Positions 34,453 to 43,379 of a stretch of 64,000 nt of DNA are shown piece by piece. Made by a program: the position numbers and the translations under genes. Origin of the DNA: Polynucleobacter difficilis (GTDB taxonomy: Bacteria > Pseudomonadota > Gammaproteobacteria > Burkholderiales > Burkholderiaceae). Within the stretch, counting starts at the first letter, position 1, and each line of letters opens with the position of its first letter. The notes beneath the pieces were generated by a model that was not told where the DNA came from, did no database searches, and saw only the letters and a program-made list of their open reading frames with translations. Location: contig NZ_CP023276.1 in assembly GCF_003065365.1 (NCBI RefSeq), forward strand, positions 62,001 through 126,000, written 5' to 3'.

Positions 34453-35040
34453 ATGCGGCAAGCTGACGTTACCCGAAACACTTCGGAAACCCAAATTCAA
34501 ATAGCCCTCAATCTGGATGGCACGGGCAAGGCCGAGCTCGCCTCTGGCGTGCCGTTCTTAGACCATATGCTCGATCAGATTGCCCGTCACGGCATGATTG
34601 ACCTCAAGGTCGTCGCCAAAGGCGATACCCACATTGATGACCACCACACCGTAGAGGACGTTGGAATCACCTTGGGACAGGCCATTGCCAAAGCAGTGGG
34701 CGATAAAGCCGGCATTACGCGCTATGGCCATTCGTACGTTCCCCTGGATGAAACTCTCTCTCGGGTCGTGATTGATTTTTCCGGCCGCCCTGGTTTGGAG
34801 TTCCATGTGCCCTTTACCCGAGCACGGGTAGGTGATTTTGACGTGGACTTAAGCATTGAGTTCTTCCGTGGTTTTGTAAACCACGCTGGTGTGACCCTGC
34901 ATATCGATAATTTGCGGGGGGTCAATGCGCACCACCAAATCGAGACGGTATTCAAGGCCTTCGGCCGTGCCTTGCGCATGGCGCTGACCCCAGACCTGCG
35001 CGCAGCTGGTCAGGTTCCTTCCACGAAAGGTAGCCTCTAA
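34453..35040 (+). CDS. hisB: Imidazoleglycerol-phosphate dehydratase
   Basis: HisB removes water from imidazole-glycerol phosphate using Mn ions. It is the 195-residue monofunctional form, without the phosphatase domain of E. coli. The metal motifs are DTHIDDHHTVEDVGI near residue 60 and GVNAHHQIETVFKAFGRAL near the end. No clear ribosome-binding site lies before the ATG. The start region contains CGCCT-AC-AGGCG (34432-34443), a small dyad. The gene is divergent from the inverted hisC, so it needs its own promoter; a TATTAT at 34407-34412 is a candidate. Confidence 0.96.
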   Translation: MRQADVTRNTSETQIQIALNLDGTGKAELASGVPFLDHMLDQIARHGMIDLKVVAKGDTHIDDHHTVEDVGITLGQAIAKAVGDKAGITRYGHSYVPLDETLSRVVIDFSGRPGLEFHVPFTRARVGDFDVDLSIEFFRGFVNHAGVTLHIDNLRGVNAHHQIETVFKAFGRALRMALTPDLRAAGQVPSTKGSL

Positions 35041-35120
35041 TTATTGTTAGAAGTGCATGGGTTGCTCTGCATTGCATGCACCTCAGTCCTTACATTAGTC
35101 GCTAAGCCACAGGTCTCCCG

Positions 35121-35792
35121 TTGACCCAAACCATCGCCATCGTTGATTACGGAATGGGTAATTTACGTTCTGTTTACCAGGCCTTCCATCGCGTTGCTCC
35201 TGATGCCAATGTTCTGATTGCGACTAAGCCAGAACAGATTCAACAAGCCGACCGTGTGGTCTTGCCTGGTCAAGGGGCGATGCCCGATTGTATGAAGCAG
35301 TTGGGTGAGTCCGGCTTATTAGAGGCCCTACTGCACGCTGCAAAAAATAAGCCCATGCTCGGTGTCTGCGTGGGGGAGCAAATGCTACTCGATCGCAGTT
35401 ACGAGGTGCGGGCAGAGCAACAGGGCAGTAGCGATGCGTTTACGCCGTGCTTAGGGCTGATTCCGGGCGAGGTACAGCGTTTTGAACTCGCCGGCCAATT
35501 GCAGGCCGACGGATCCGAATACAAAGTACCGCACATGGGCTGGAATCAGGTTCGGCAAGACAAAGAACATCCCCTATGGGCCGGCATTCCCGATCTCACC
35601 CCCTTTTATTTTGTGCATAGCTTTTATGCAGTACCTGTAGATGAAAATCACACCATAGGTAGTACCGAGTACGGCGTATGGTTTACATCTGCGATCGCAC
35701 GCGATACTATTTTTGCTACGCAGTTTCATCCGGAAAAGAGTGCAGAATACGGATTACGGCTTTATCAAAACTTTACTACCTGGCAACCTTAA
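35121..35792 (+). CDS. hisH: Imidazole glycerol phosphate synthase, glutaminase subunit HisH
   Basis: HisH hydrolyses glutamine and passes ammonia to HisF. The start is a TTG at 35121 giving MTQTIAIVDYGMGNLRSV, the exact family N-terminus. Length is 223 residues. The class I amidotransferase triad is visible: nucleophile Cys in MLGVCVGEQML, and His and Glu in TQFHPEKSAEYG. The 80-base gap after hisB contains an imperfect GTGCATG/CATGCAC inverted repeat but no clear terminator. Some relatives have a marC-family gene in this gap; here there is none. Confidence 0.95.
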   Translation: MTQTIAIVDYGMGNLRSVYQAFHRVAPDANVLIATKPEQIQQADRVVLPGQGAMPDCMKQLGESGLLEALLHAAKNKPMLGVCVGEQMLLDRSYEVRAEQQGSSDAFTPCLGLIPGEVQRFELAGQLQADGSEYKVPHMGWNQVRQDKEHPLWAGIPDLTPFYFVHSFYAVPVDENHTIGSTEYGVWFTSAIARDTIFATQFHPEKSAEYGLRLYQNFTTWQP

Positions 35793-35808
35793 TTTTTTTC
35801 TATTCATC

Positions 35809-36585
35809 ATGCTGCTGATTCCTGCAATTGACATTAAAGACGGCCACTGCGTTCGCTTAGAGCAAGGCGATATGGATCGCGCTACGGTTTTTTCAGAAGA
35901 CCCTGCTGCGATGGCAAAACATTGGGTTAGCAAAGGTGCGCGCCGTTTGCATTTAGTTGACCTCAATGGCGCCTTTGCCGGTAAGCCCAAAAATGAGTCT
36001 GCCATCAAAGCTATTCTCAAAGCAGTAGGCGATGACATCCCAGTACAACTCGGTGGCGGCATTCGGGATCTGGAAACGATTGAGCGTTTGCTCGACGACG
36101 GCATTAGCACCATCATCATTGGCACTGCGGCAGTGAAGAGTCCTGGCTTTGTACAAGACGCCTGCACTGCATTTAGCGGCCACATCATGGTGGGTATTGA
36201 TGCCCGTGATGGCAAGGTGGCTACCGACGGTTGGAGCAAGCTCACCGGCCATGAAGTGATTGATCTTGCAAAGAAGTTTGAGGACTATGGCGTCGAAGCA
36301 ATCGTTTATACCGACATTGGCCGCGATGGCATGCTCAAGGGCGTGAATATGGATGCGACGATCAAACTGGCACAAGCCGTACGCATTCCGATTATTGCCA
36401 GTGGCGGCCTATCCAATAACAAAGACATTGAAGCTTTATGCGCAGCCGAAGAAGAGGGCGTGATGGGCGTGATTGCCGGTCGCTCGATTTACTCAGGCGA
36501 TTTGGATCTGACCACAGCGCAGAAGTATGCCGATGAGCAGACGGCCAAGTACGCCGCACTCATTGCAAAAAAGCTCAGTAGCTAA
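35809..36585 (+). CDS. hisA: ProFAR isomerase HisA
   Basis: HisA isomerises the aminoaldose ProFAR to the aminoketose PRFAR. The true start is the ATG at 35809 (258 residues, beginning MLLIPAIDIKDGHCVRL); the frame is open further upstream but overlaps hisH. The TIM barrel has two phosphate-binding motifs, QLGGGIRD and ASGGLSN. Catalytic Asp residues are in PAIDIKDG and YTDIGRDGML. It starts 16 bases after hisH and is followed three bases later by hisF. Confidence 0.96.
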   Translation: MLLIPAIDIKDGHCVRLEQGDMDRATVFSEDPAAMAKHWVSKGARRLHLVDLNGAFAGKPKNESAIKAILKAVGDDIPVQLGGGIRDLETIERLLDDGISTIIIGTAAVKSPGFVQDACTAFSGHIMVGIDARDGKVATDGWSKLTGHEVIDLAKKFEDYGVEAIVYTDIGRDGMLKGVNMDATIKLAQAVRIPIIASGGLSNNKDIEALCAAEEEGVMGVIAGRSIYSGDLDLTTAQKYADEQTAKYAALIAKKLSS

Positions 36586-36588
36586 ACA

Positions 36589-37347
36589 GTGCTAACGAAA
36601 CGAATTATTCCTTGCCTGGATGTGACTGCAGGGCGCGTAGTGAAGGGCATCAATTTTGTAGGATTGCGTGATGCTGGTGATCCTGTTGAAATTGCCCGCC
36701 GCTACGATGAGCAGGGCGCCGACGAGTTAACTTTTTTAGACATTACTGCAACGTCGGATGGCCGTGATTTATTACTCCCCATCATTGAGGCCGTTGCCGC
36801 GCAAGTATTTATTCCGCTGACGGTTGGTGGTGGAGTGCGCGCTGTTGGAGATGTCCGCCGTTTACTCAATGCGGGCGCCGACAAAGTGAGTATGAATTCT
36901 TCTGCGGTAGCCAATCCTGATTTAGTGTCGGACGCTGCTGCGCACTACGGCTCGCAGTGCATTGTGGTGGCGATTGATGCCAAGCGGGTTGCCGATAATC
37001 GCTGGGAAGTTTTTACCCACGGCGGTAGAACCGGAACCGGGCTGGATGTGGTGGAGTGGGCCAGTGAAGTCAGCCGCCGCGGCGCCGGAGAAATTTTGCT
37101 CACCAGTATGAACCAAGATGGTACCCAAGACGGTTTTGATCTTGCGCTAACCGCGGCCGTCAGTAAAGCGGTTCCAGTTCCCGTGATTGCCAGCGGCGGC
37201 GTAGGCAATCTTCAACACTTGGTCGATGGCATTACCAAAGGCCGTGCGGATGCCGTGCTAGCAGCCAGCATCTTTCATTACGGTACCTACACAGTCAGGC
37301 AGGCCAAGGAATTTATGGCGGCCCAGGGAATAGCGGTTCGCTTGTAA
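36589..37347 (+). CDS. hisF: Imidazole glycerol phosphate synthase, cyclase subunit HisF
   Basis: HisF uses ammonia from HisH to form imidazole-glycerol phosphate and AICAR. The start is a GTG at 36589 and the product is 252 residues, a TIM barrel. Motifs are IIPCLDVTAGRVVKG with the catalytic Asp, TVGGGVR, and LLTSMNQDGTQDGFD with the second catalytic Asp. The ASGGVGN phosphate site is near the end. The sequence is strongly conserved along its length. Confidence 0.97.
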   Translation: MLTKRIIPCLDVTAGRVVKGINFVGLRDAGDPVEIARRYDEQGADELTFLDITATSDGRDLLLPIIEAVAAQVFIPLTVGGGVRAVGDVRRLLNAGADKVSMNSSAVANPDLVSDAAAHYGSQCIVVAIDAKRVADNRWEVFTHGGRTGTGLDVVEWASEVSRRGAGEILLTSMNQDGTQDGFDLALTAAVSKAVPVPVIASGGVGNLQHLVDGITKGRADAVLAASIFHYGTYTVRQAKEFMAAQGIAVRL

Positions 37348-37395
37348 CCCATTTAAATTGGCGGCTGCCTTGTGCTTCTGTCAGAATAAAACCCT

Positions 37396-37800
37396 ATGAA
37401 TACCCCCGCCCGATTATTTAAGCCTAGTCCCAATCTCGCTCCAGGTGCATGGCTCGATGCAGTCAGCTGGAATGAGCAAGGCTTGGTGCCTGTGATTGCC
37501 CAAGAGTTTGGTTCTGGCGATGTGCTGATGATGGCGTGGATGAACCGTGATGCCTTACTTAAAACCATGCAGATTGGTGAGGCAGTGTATTGGTCACGCT
37601 CACGTCAAAAGTTGTGGCACAAGGGTGAAGAGTCTGGCCATACCCAAACAGTAAAAGATATTCGTTTGGATTGCGACGGCGATACGATCTTGTTGGTTGT
37701 GGATCAAAAAGACGGCATTGCTTGCCATACTGGTGAGCACAGCTGCTTTTTCTTAGACTGGGATGCCAATGTGAGTGCCTGGAAAAAGCCGGTGGAATAG
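37396..37800 (+). CDS. hisI: Phosphoribosyl-AMP cyclohydrolase
   Basis: HisI opens the adenine ring of phosphoribosyl-AMP using zinc. It is the monofunctional form (134 residues), separate from hisE. Key motifs are DVLMMAWMNRDAL, VYWSRSRQKLWHKGEESGH, RLDCDGDTIL with the first metal Cys/Asp, and ACHTGEHSCFF. A 48-base gap follows hisF. Separate hisI and hisE genes are usual in Burkholderiales. Confidence 0.96.
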   Translation: MNTPARLFKPSPNLAPGAWLDAVSWNEQGLVPVIAQEFGSGDVLMMAWMNRDALLKTMQIGEAVYWSRSRQKLWHKGEESGHTQTVKDIRLDCDGDTILLVVDQKDGIACHTGEHSCFFLDWDANVSAWKKPVE

Positions 37801-37809
37801 AATGCACCT

Positions 37810-38196
37810 ATGAGCAAGGACAACAATTCCCCTAACTTAGATGCGGTACTAGCCCACTTAGCGGATGTGGTGGATGGTCGCCGTGCCGATCTGGCTGCGG
37901 GCAAGGTTGATCCCAAATCCTCTTATATTGCCCAGCTTTTTTCAAAGGGCGATGACGCCATCCTCAAAAAGATTGGCGAAGAGGCTACCGAAGCCGTAAT
38001 GGCCGCAAAAGACAGTCGCAACAGCCATTTAGCCTCAGAGCAGCAGGCTCTCCTCGTCGGTGAAATGGCCGATCTGTGGTTTCATTGCCTGGTGGCTTTG
38101 TCCCAGTTTGGCCTTCGCCCCGAGGATGTCTTGGCAGAACTCACCCGCCGTGAAGGGGTTTCTGGCATTGCTGAGAAAGCCGCCAGAGCACCCTAA
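37810..38196 (+). CDS. hisE: Phosphoribosyl-ATP pyrophosphatase
   Basis: HisE hydrolyses phosphoribosyl-ATP to phosphoribosyl-AMP, the step before HisI. The 128-residue all-helical protein belongs to the MazG-like fold. Family motifs are DGRRADLAAGKVDPKSSYIA, KIGEEATEAVMAAKD and EMADLWFHCLVAL, which hold the acidic metal ligands. It is the last his gene of the cluster and is followed 46 bases later by the HIT protein gene. Confidence 0.94.
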   Translation: MSKDNNSPNLDAVLAHLADVVDGRRADLAAGKVDPKSSYIAQLFSKGDDAILKKIGEEATEAVMAAKDSRNSHLASEQQALLVGEMADLWFHCLVALSQFGLRPEDVLAELTRREGVSGIAEKAARAP

Positions 38197-38242
38197 CCCA
38201 TCGCTTTTGTAGTACGAGAGCACTATTTTGATTGAGCGCACC

Positions 38243-38599
38243 ATGGAAAATCACGAAAACTGCATTTTTTGCAAAATTGTTGCTGGAATCATCCCATGCC
38301 AAAAAGTCTATGAAGATGATGAGGTCTTTGGCTTTAAGGACATTAACCCGGCTGCCCCCATCCATTTTTTGTTAATCCCGAAGCGGCACATCACCACCCT
38401 AGAGGCAGATGCGCCCCTGGACGCCCAATTGCTGGGTAGAATGATGGCATTAGCACCACGCTTGGCAGTTGAGCAGGGTTGCCGTCCCGGACGGGAAGGC
38501 GGCTTTCGTTTATCGCTGAACAATGGCGCAGATGGGGGTCAAGAGGTTTATCACACGCATTTGCATGTGATGGGCGGGCCGCGCCCCTGGAACAAATAA
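38243..38599 (+). CDS. HIT-family nucleotide hydrolase (HinT-like)
   Basis: HIT proteins of this branch hydrolyse adenosine phosphoramidates. The 118-residue product (ATG at 38243) has NCIFCKIVAG, the INPAAPIHFLLIPKRHI block and the histidine triad HTHLHVMGG. The extra upstream codons from a TTG at 38228 are not conserved. It sits between hisE and tatA, a conserved betaproteobacterial arrangement with no obvious functional link. Confidence 0.93.
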   Translation: MENHENCIFCKIVAGIIPCQKVYEDDEVFGFKDINPAAPIHFLLIPKRHITTLEADAPLDAQLLGRMMALAPRLAVEQGCRPGREGGFRLSLNNGADGGQEVYHTHLHVMGGPRPWNK

Positions 38600-38616
38600 G
38601 ACAAGGAGAGCAGAAA

Positions 38617-38853
38617 ATGGGTTCATTCAGTATTTGGCATTGGCTGGTTGTTCTGGTAATCGTGATGCTGGTATTTGGCACCAAAAAGCTGCGCAATATG
38701 GGTAGTGATTTGGGCGGTGCTGTTAAAGGCTTCAAAGATGGCATGAAAACCGGCGAAGACAAAGCAGAGCAAATTCCACAACAAGCAGCAGCCCAGCAAA
38801 CAGCCTCCGCTGACAAAACCGTGGATGTTCAGGCTAAAGACCTCAATAAGTAA
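38617..38853 (+). CDS. tatA: Sec-independent translocase subunit TatA
   Basis: TatA forms the size-variable part of the twin-arginine translocation pore. The correct ATG is at 38617 with an AAGGAG ribosome-binding site, giving 78 residues. One N-terminal membrane helix (~5-20) has the polar residues of the family. The FGTKKLRNMGSDLGGAVKGF amphipathic helix follows, then a charged tail. An upstream in-frame start near 38479 would overlap the HIT gene and is rejected. Confidence 0.95.
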   Translation: MGSFSIWHWLVVLVIVMLVFGTKKLRNMGSDLGGAVKGFKDGMKTGEDKAEQIPQQAAAQQTASADKTVDVQAKDLNK

Positions 38854-38888
38854 TCTAGACATGATTGCAATCCCCGCAGTGCAGTTAC

Positions 38889-39377
38889 ATGATTGATCTT
38901 GGAGTTTCAAAACTCGCATTGATTGCAGTCGTCGCATTGGTAGTAGTTGGGCCAGAGCGTTTGCCTAAGATCGCCCGCATGGCCGGTAATTTATTTAGCC
39001 GTGCGCAGCGCTATATGTCGGAAGTGCGTAGCGAGGTGAATCGCCAAATGGAGCTCGATGAATTCAAGAAGCTCCGCGAAGAAAGCACCTCGATGTTCAA
39101 AGATGTTGAAAGCAGTATTAATTCAACAGTGCAAGAGGCTCAGCTCAACTTAAGTGATCAAGCCGACTCCAGTACTTTTGTCTCGAACTTTGGTAGCAAT
39201 ATGAGCCTCGATGAGGCCACTGTCTATCGCGAGAGTTTGCGCCAAGGCCGTGACAGTTGGCGCGTCAAACGCGGCAATCGCCCAACGTGGTTTAAGCATT
39301 CGTCGGGTACGCGTACCAGGGTACAGTCAGGCGCAGCGCGCATGAAGCGCTATCGCCACACCTCTTCTGTGAAGTAA
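38889..39377 (+). CDS. tatB: Sec-independent translocase subunit TatB
   Basis: TatB and TatC form the receptor for twin-arginine signal peptides. The ATG at 38889 gives 162 residues beginning MIDLGVSKLALIAVVALVV, a single membrane helix. The family motif GPERLPKIARMAG and a long amphipathic, charged helix follow. The basic C-terminal tail (TRTRVQSGAARMKRYR) is typical of betaproteobacterial TatB. It lies between tatA and tatC. Confidence 0.94.
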   Translation: MIDLGVSKLALIAVVALVVVGPERLPKIARMAGNLFSRAQRYMSEVRSEVNRQMELDEFKKLREESTSMFKDVESSINSTVQEAQLNLSDQADSSTFVSNFGSNMSLDEATVYRESLRQGRDSWRVKRGNRPTWFKHSSGTRTRVQSGAARMKRYRHTSSVK

Positions 39378-39380
39378 TGT

Positions 39381-40253
39381 ATGACGCAGCCAAACGATAG
39401 CAACAAACTCAATAACGATGCAGCCGATCACGATGCCAAGGCCGATGCAACCGTAGGCGAGGGCTTGCAAGAGAGTTTTTTATCGCACTTATTTGAGTTG
39501 CGCGATCGCGTCATCAAAGCGGGCCTTGCCGTCATTATTGTGTTTGCCAGCTTGGCCTATTGGGCGCCTGATATTTTTCATATCTTTGCGCAGCCCCTCT
39601 TAAGCTCTTTGCCTGCAGGCGGCAAAATGATCGTGACCGATATTACGGGCTCCTTTTTTGTGCCGATGAAGGTCACCATGCTAGTGGCATTCTTAATTGC
39701 CTTGCCATGGGTGCTCTATCAACTGTGGGCCTTTATTGCTCCGGGCCTCTATCAGCACGAACGTAAATTAGTTATTCCACTGGTGGTGAGCAGTTATAGC
39801 CTCTTCATATTCGGTATGGCCTTTGCTTACTTCTTAGTTTTTCCAACGGTATTTAATTTCATGGCGCAGTACAACGCTCCCTTGGGTGCGGAGATGAGCA
39901 CGGACATCGATAAGTACCTGAGCTTTGCCATGACCACCTTCCTGGCATTTGGTATTACCTTTGAAGTACCGGTTGTAGTCGTAGTCTTGGTGCGCATGGG
40001 TATTGTGACCCTAGCCAAGCTGAGAGAAAGCAGACCCTACGTGATTGTGGGTGCCTTTGTCATCGCAGCGATTGTGACTCCGCCCGATGTGCTCTCGCAA
40101 TTACTGTTAGCGATCCCGATGACTTTGCTCTATGAGCTCGGTTTACTGATTGCGCGCTTCTACGAACCTAAAAAATCAGCCGAAGACATTGCGGATGATT
40201 TAAAGGATGCAGAGCTCGATAAGGCAAGGGCCGAGGCAGAGCAGCAGCCCTAG
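39381..40253 (+). CDS. tatC: Sec-independent translocase subunit TatC
   Basis: TatC is the six-helix inner-membrane core of the Tat receptor. The 290-residue product has the N-terminal FLSHLFELRDRVIK, the VDITGSFFVPMK-like periplasmic loop, LYQLWAFIAPGLYQHERK and FGIAFEV-like membrane segments, and VGAFVIAAIVTPPDVLSQ. A charged C-terminal tail ends the protein. It starts three bases after the tatB stop. In related genomes a DegQ-type protease gene follows directly; here about 5.6 kb of accessory genes intervene. Confidence 0.96.
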   Translation: MTQPNDSNKLNNDAADHDAKADATVGEGLQESFLSHLFELRDRVIKAGLAVIIVFASLAYWAPDIFHIFAQPLLSSLPAGGKMIVTDITGSFFVPMKVTMLVAFLIALPWVLYQLWAFIAPGLYQHERKLVIPLVVSSYSLFIFGMAFAYFLVFPTVFNFMAQYNAPLGAEMSTDIDKYLSFAMTTFLAFGITFEVPVVVVVLVRMGIVTLAKLRESRPYVIVGAFVIAAIVTPPDVLSQLLLAIPMTLLYELGLLIARFYEPKKSAEDIADDLKDAELDKARAEAEQQP

Positions 40254-40269
40254 GCTCAGTAAAACCGCA

Positions 40270-41898
40270 TCACTTCTTTTTTGAGGAAGTCGTAGCAGCT
40301 TCTTTAGCAAACGTGTCAAGCAACCACTGGCTGACTTTATCAAAGCGGTAACGCCGTTGCCGCAAGTTACCCTCTCGCTCCCTACTATTGAATAAATCAT
40401 CTTCATACTCATCGGTATTGCGGGCGATTGGATCGCGTGACTTGGGCACTGCGCCAAGCTCGCTGCCATTGTTTCCGGCGAATACTTTTCCAGCAGCAAG
40501 AAGGGCGCGGCGCTGCCCAATGGTTTCAATCTGAATTAACCTGGGCAAAATCTTCGGTAGTTCCCAGCGAATATCCACCACCACGCAGTGCTCATGCTGC
40601 AGCTGGGCAATCTCGGCCAATAATAATTCCGCCTTACTAAATTGAAATTGATTGGCAATGATGAGGCGATGGCAAAGCAAGAGCCACTCGTATTCGATTT
40701 TGTATTCGGCATGCCGATTAATGGCCTGCTCCGCCAGTAAGGCTAAATCATGCCAATCGTTCAATGCAGGCTTAGGGCAGCTTTCCAGAATCTTCGTCAG
40801 CAAATCCTTTGCCTCATGAACACCTTGTTGTTGCGATTGCCATACCCAATAAGACGCTTGCAGCCCTTTTACTTTTTCGTCTAACTTCTCACGCTTGCGC
40901 CATAGATTGGCCCCTTTCCGAAACTGCGCCTGTGCATGGCCAAGGTCCGCAGCGCGATCAAAGCAGCGATCACTCTCGCTTGCGCTGTATCCCGAGAACT
41001 GCGGACGGCGATAAATTTCACCGAGCGCAAACCAGGCATTTCGATCACCATCCTTGGCTGCTAACTCGAGCCAATAGACGGCTTTCTTGAGTGAGGCATT
41101 TGAGCGCCCCCTATCGACTTCCCTGCTGTTAGAGTTCGAAACAGGATCACAATCAGAGACACCATCTAATTGCGCCAACTGCAATCCAAGCGTTAGACGT
41201 GCAATCGTTAAGCCCATTTCTGCGGCTTCGAGCAAATGCTCTTGTTTGCCACTAGCTAACCACTGCGACCAAAGTCCAGAGAGGGTTTCGTCTTTCGGCT
41301 GCAGACGCAGCAATAATTCTTTAGCAGCTTGGGTAAAACTGTTTTCAGTTTCAGCAAGTGACTGCAAGTAGGATTTGCATACCAACTGCAAAGAGGCAAA
41401 ATCAGCTGCGGGGAGTAAATCTATTTCTCCAGCATCGTTAGAGGCAAGCCAATCACGCAAGCGAGTTTGTTCATCTGCATACTCTGGCGACAATAGACAC
41501 TGTATGAGCTGCCACCGGGCATTGAGCGCAGATTGAGAAAGGGGTGACGATGTAGCATCGGAAGAGGGTGAGGCATCGGCTAGCTTCCAAAAAAGCGTCC
41601 AGCCAAATGGAAAAGCGGGGGAGCCTACTGTGTTGGCAAGGGGAATAGTGCTCAGCAGACTAAAAATAGGGGCCAAGGACTCACTAAAAAAAACATCAGG
41701 GGTATCGCCCGAGCTTATATCTGCAACCACTTGATTTTTAATGGATAAATAGGATTTTTCTAGCCAAACCAAGGAGTTAGCTGGCTGAATCGGGGTATTG
41801 AAGGCCCCAGTCAAATATGCGGAGGCTAAACTATGTTGCGCAGAAACATCACCAAATCGGGCCGACTGGAGAATTTTTAGGAATTGACGGCTTGCCAT
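40270..41898 (-). CDS. Large Sel1-repeat protein of unknown function
   Basis: I recognise no specific family for this 542-residue protein. Sel1-like helical repeats are visible at ~13-50 (ARFGDVSAQHSLASAYLTG) and ~268-345 (KKAVYWLELAAKDGDRNAWFALGEIY and RCFDRAADLGHAQAQFRKGA, joined by a short linker). Weaker ones lie at ~220-245 and 348-370. A Ser/Asn/Asp-rich linker occurs at ~250-268. There is no signal peptide or membrane helix, so it is probably cytoplasmic. The C-terminus is basic (SSKKK). Sel1 repeats usually mediate protein contacts. It is convergent with tatC and divergent from the porin. Its shadow frames are not separate genes. Confidence 0.75.
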   Translation of the reverse strand: MASRQFLKILQSARFGDVSAQHSLASAYLTGAFNTPIQPANSLVWLEKSYLSIKNQVVADISSGDTPDVFFSESLAPIFSLLSTIPLANTVGSPAFPFGWTLFWKLADASPSSDATSSPLSQSALNARWQLIQCLLSPEYADEQTRLRDWLASNDAGEIDLLPAADFASLQLVCKSYLQSLAETENSFTQAAKELLLRLQPKDETLSGLWSQWLASGKQEHLLEAAEMGLTIARLTLGLQLAQLDGVSDCDPVSNSNSREVDRGRSNASLKKAVYWLELAAKDGDRNAWFALGEIYRRPQFSGYSASESDRCFDRAADLGHAQAQFRKGANLWRKREKLDEKVKGLQASYWVWQSQQQGVHEAKDLLTKILESCPKPALNDWHDLALLAEQAINRHAEYKIEYEWLLLCHRLIIANQFQFSKAELLLAEIAQLQHEHCVVVDIRWELPKILPRLIQIETIGQRRALLAAGKVFAGNNGSELGAVPKSRDPIARNTDEYEDDLFNSREREGNLRQRRYRFDKVSQWLLDTFAKEAATTSSKKK

Positions 41899-42012
41899 CT
41901 GACAATTTTGGCATTAACAGGCCAAAAAGAGCAAAAAACCAAGTCCTTGTTGCCGTGATACAACAAAGAAAGCCAAAAAACATTCTTTTCACAAGCAAAA
42001 GTACCTACATAT

Positions 42013-42046
42013 GCCTCTGCACCTGGTCTAGAGGGTGAAAAGAGGC
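42013..42046 (+). promoter_or_regulatory. Extended hairpin in the porin 5' leader
   Basis: GCCTCT (42013-42018) pairs with AGAGGC (42041-42046). Inside it CACC (~42020-42023) pairs with GGTG (~42034-42037), giving about ten pairs with internal bulges. A second small palindrome, CCCAAA-TTA-TTTGGG, lies at 42060-42074. Both sit between the divergent start of the Sel1 gene and the porin ATG, 30-90 bases before it. Porin leaders are often controlled by small RNAs; that role here is inference. Confidence 0.4.
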
Positions 42047-42104
42047 AAAATTCTTAGGTCCCAAATTATTTGGGCATTACTTTTAATTTATGGAGATTTA
42101 AAGA

Positions 42105-43331
42105 ATGAAAAAATCGCTATTTGCAATCGCAGCGGTAACAGCATTTGCTGGTGCAGCTCAAGCTCAGTCCTCGGTGACTGTGTACGGTATTATCGATATG
42201 GGTTATTCGAATGCTTCAACACGTGCTGGTGCATCGAAAGTTCAAAGCTCCGGATTTACAACCAATGCTGAAACTGATAGCCGTTTAGGCTTTCGCGGCA
42301 CAGAAGATCTAGGCGGTGGTACATCTGCATTTTTCACCATTGAAGCCCAGATTTCTGGAAATAATGGCGGCGCAGCACAATACGCTGGCGTAACACAAAC
42401 GATTGCAAATCAAGCAAACGTAATTGGCGGAAATCGTCAAACATTCGTAGGTTTGGCACAAAAAGGAATTGGACGTGGAGCAATCGGTACTCAGTACACT
42501 CCAATGCACGATGCTGTTGCAGCAACAGATCCAGGTGGCTCAAACAACGTAATTGGTAGCATCATTCGCCCAATTGGCGCAGGCGCTGCTAACGCCGCCG
42601 CAACAGGTGCATCAGGCAACCACCTTGTTCGCACTACAAATGCAATTAAATTTAATTCAGATAAAGTCGCCGGCTTTAGTCTGAATGCAATGTATGCATT
42701 GAACGCAATTAACAAAACCCAAACTGGAGCGCAAGTAACTACTGCTCCTGCTGCTACAACTGCAACCGCTACAACCACTTTTGGTAATGATAATTACTCT
42801 GGTTATGGTGTTTCTCTAGACTACACATGGAAGAAGTTGTATGCAACAGCTGCCATGAACCAGTTCAGCCAAGAGCAAACATTTATTGGTCAGTCAGGTA
42901 CAACAGCAGCATTGCCAGGCACAGAATCATTAGGTACACAAACAAACGTAAAGCTTAATGATGTCTATGCTGCAGCAACTTATGATTTTGGTGTTTTGAA
43001 GGCTTTTGCTGCATATACAAACCGTAAAGTTACTGGCGGCTTGAATTCAAACGAGTATCTGAAGCGCTCTGGCCAACAAATTGGTGTTCGTGGCTTTGCT
43101 ACTCCTAAAGTCGAGGGTTGGGCTTCTATTGGTAACGGTAAATATCGTTCATTTGGCAGCACTTCACCAACAGCCAACTTCAATTCTTGGCAGTTGGGCT
43201 CAAACTACTGGTTAAGCAAGCGCTCTAACTTGTACGCAATTTATGGTCAATCTTTGACATCGAGCACATCAGCTCAAGTTCAAGGTGCGGCTGGCAGCCA
43301 ATTTGCGTTGGGTGTACGTCACACTTTCTAA
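42105..43331 (+). CDS. General porin (Gram-negative Porin_4 / OmpC-like family)
   Basis: The 408-residue outer-membrane protein starts with a signal peptide (KKSLFAIAAVTAFAGAAQAQ). The betaproteobacterial porin opening SSVTVYGIIDMGYSN follows. Further motifs are RLGFRGTEDLGGGTSAFFTIE, the RQTFVGL block, and a C-terminal beta-strand ending in FALGVRHTF, with the terminal Phe that is the BAM signal. It is expected to form a 16-stranded trimeric pore for small solutes. A GGAG ribosome-binding site and a strong terminator flank it. Low use of rare codons suggests high expression. Confidence 0.94.
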   Translation: MKKSLFAIAAVTAFAGAAQAQSSVTVYGIIDMGYSNASTRAGASKVQSSGFTTNAETDSRLGFRGTEDLGGGTSAFFTIEAQISGNNGGAAQYAGVTQTIANQANVIGGNRQTFVGLAQKGIGRGAIGTQYTPMHDAVAATDPGGSNNVIGSIIRPIGAGAANAAATGASGNHLVRTTNAIKFNSDKVAGFSLNAMYALNAINKTQTGAQVTTAPAATTATATTTFGNDNYSGYGVSLDYTWKKLYATAAMNQFSQEQTFIGQSGTTAALPGTESLGTQTNVKLNDVYAAATYDFGVLKAFAAYTNRKVTGGLNSNEYLKRSGQQIGVRGFATPKVEGWASIGNGKYRSFGSTSPTANFNSWQLGSNYWLSKRSNLYAIYGQSLTSSTSAQVQGAAGSQFALGVRHTF

Positions 43332-43379
43332 TTTAATGCTAGCGCAAGCTAGTTGATGATTAGTTAAGTATTAAATCAA

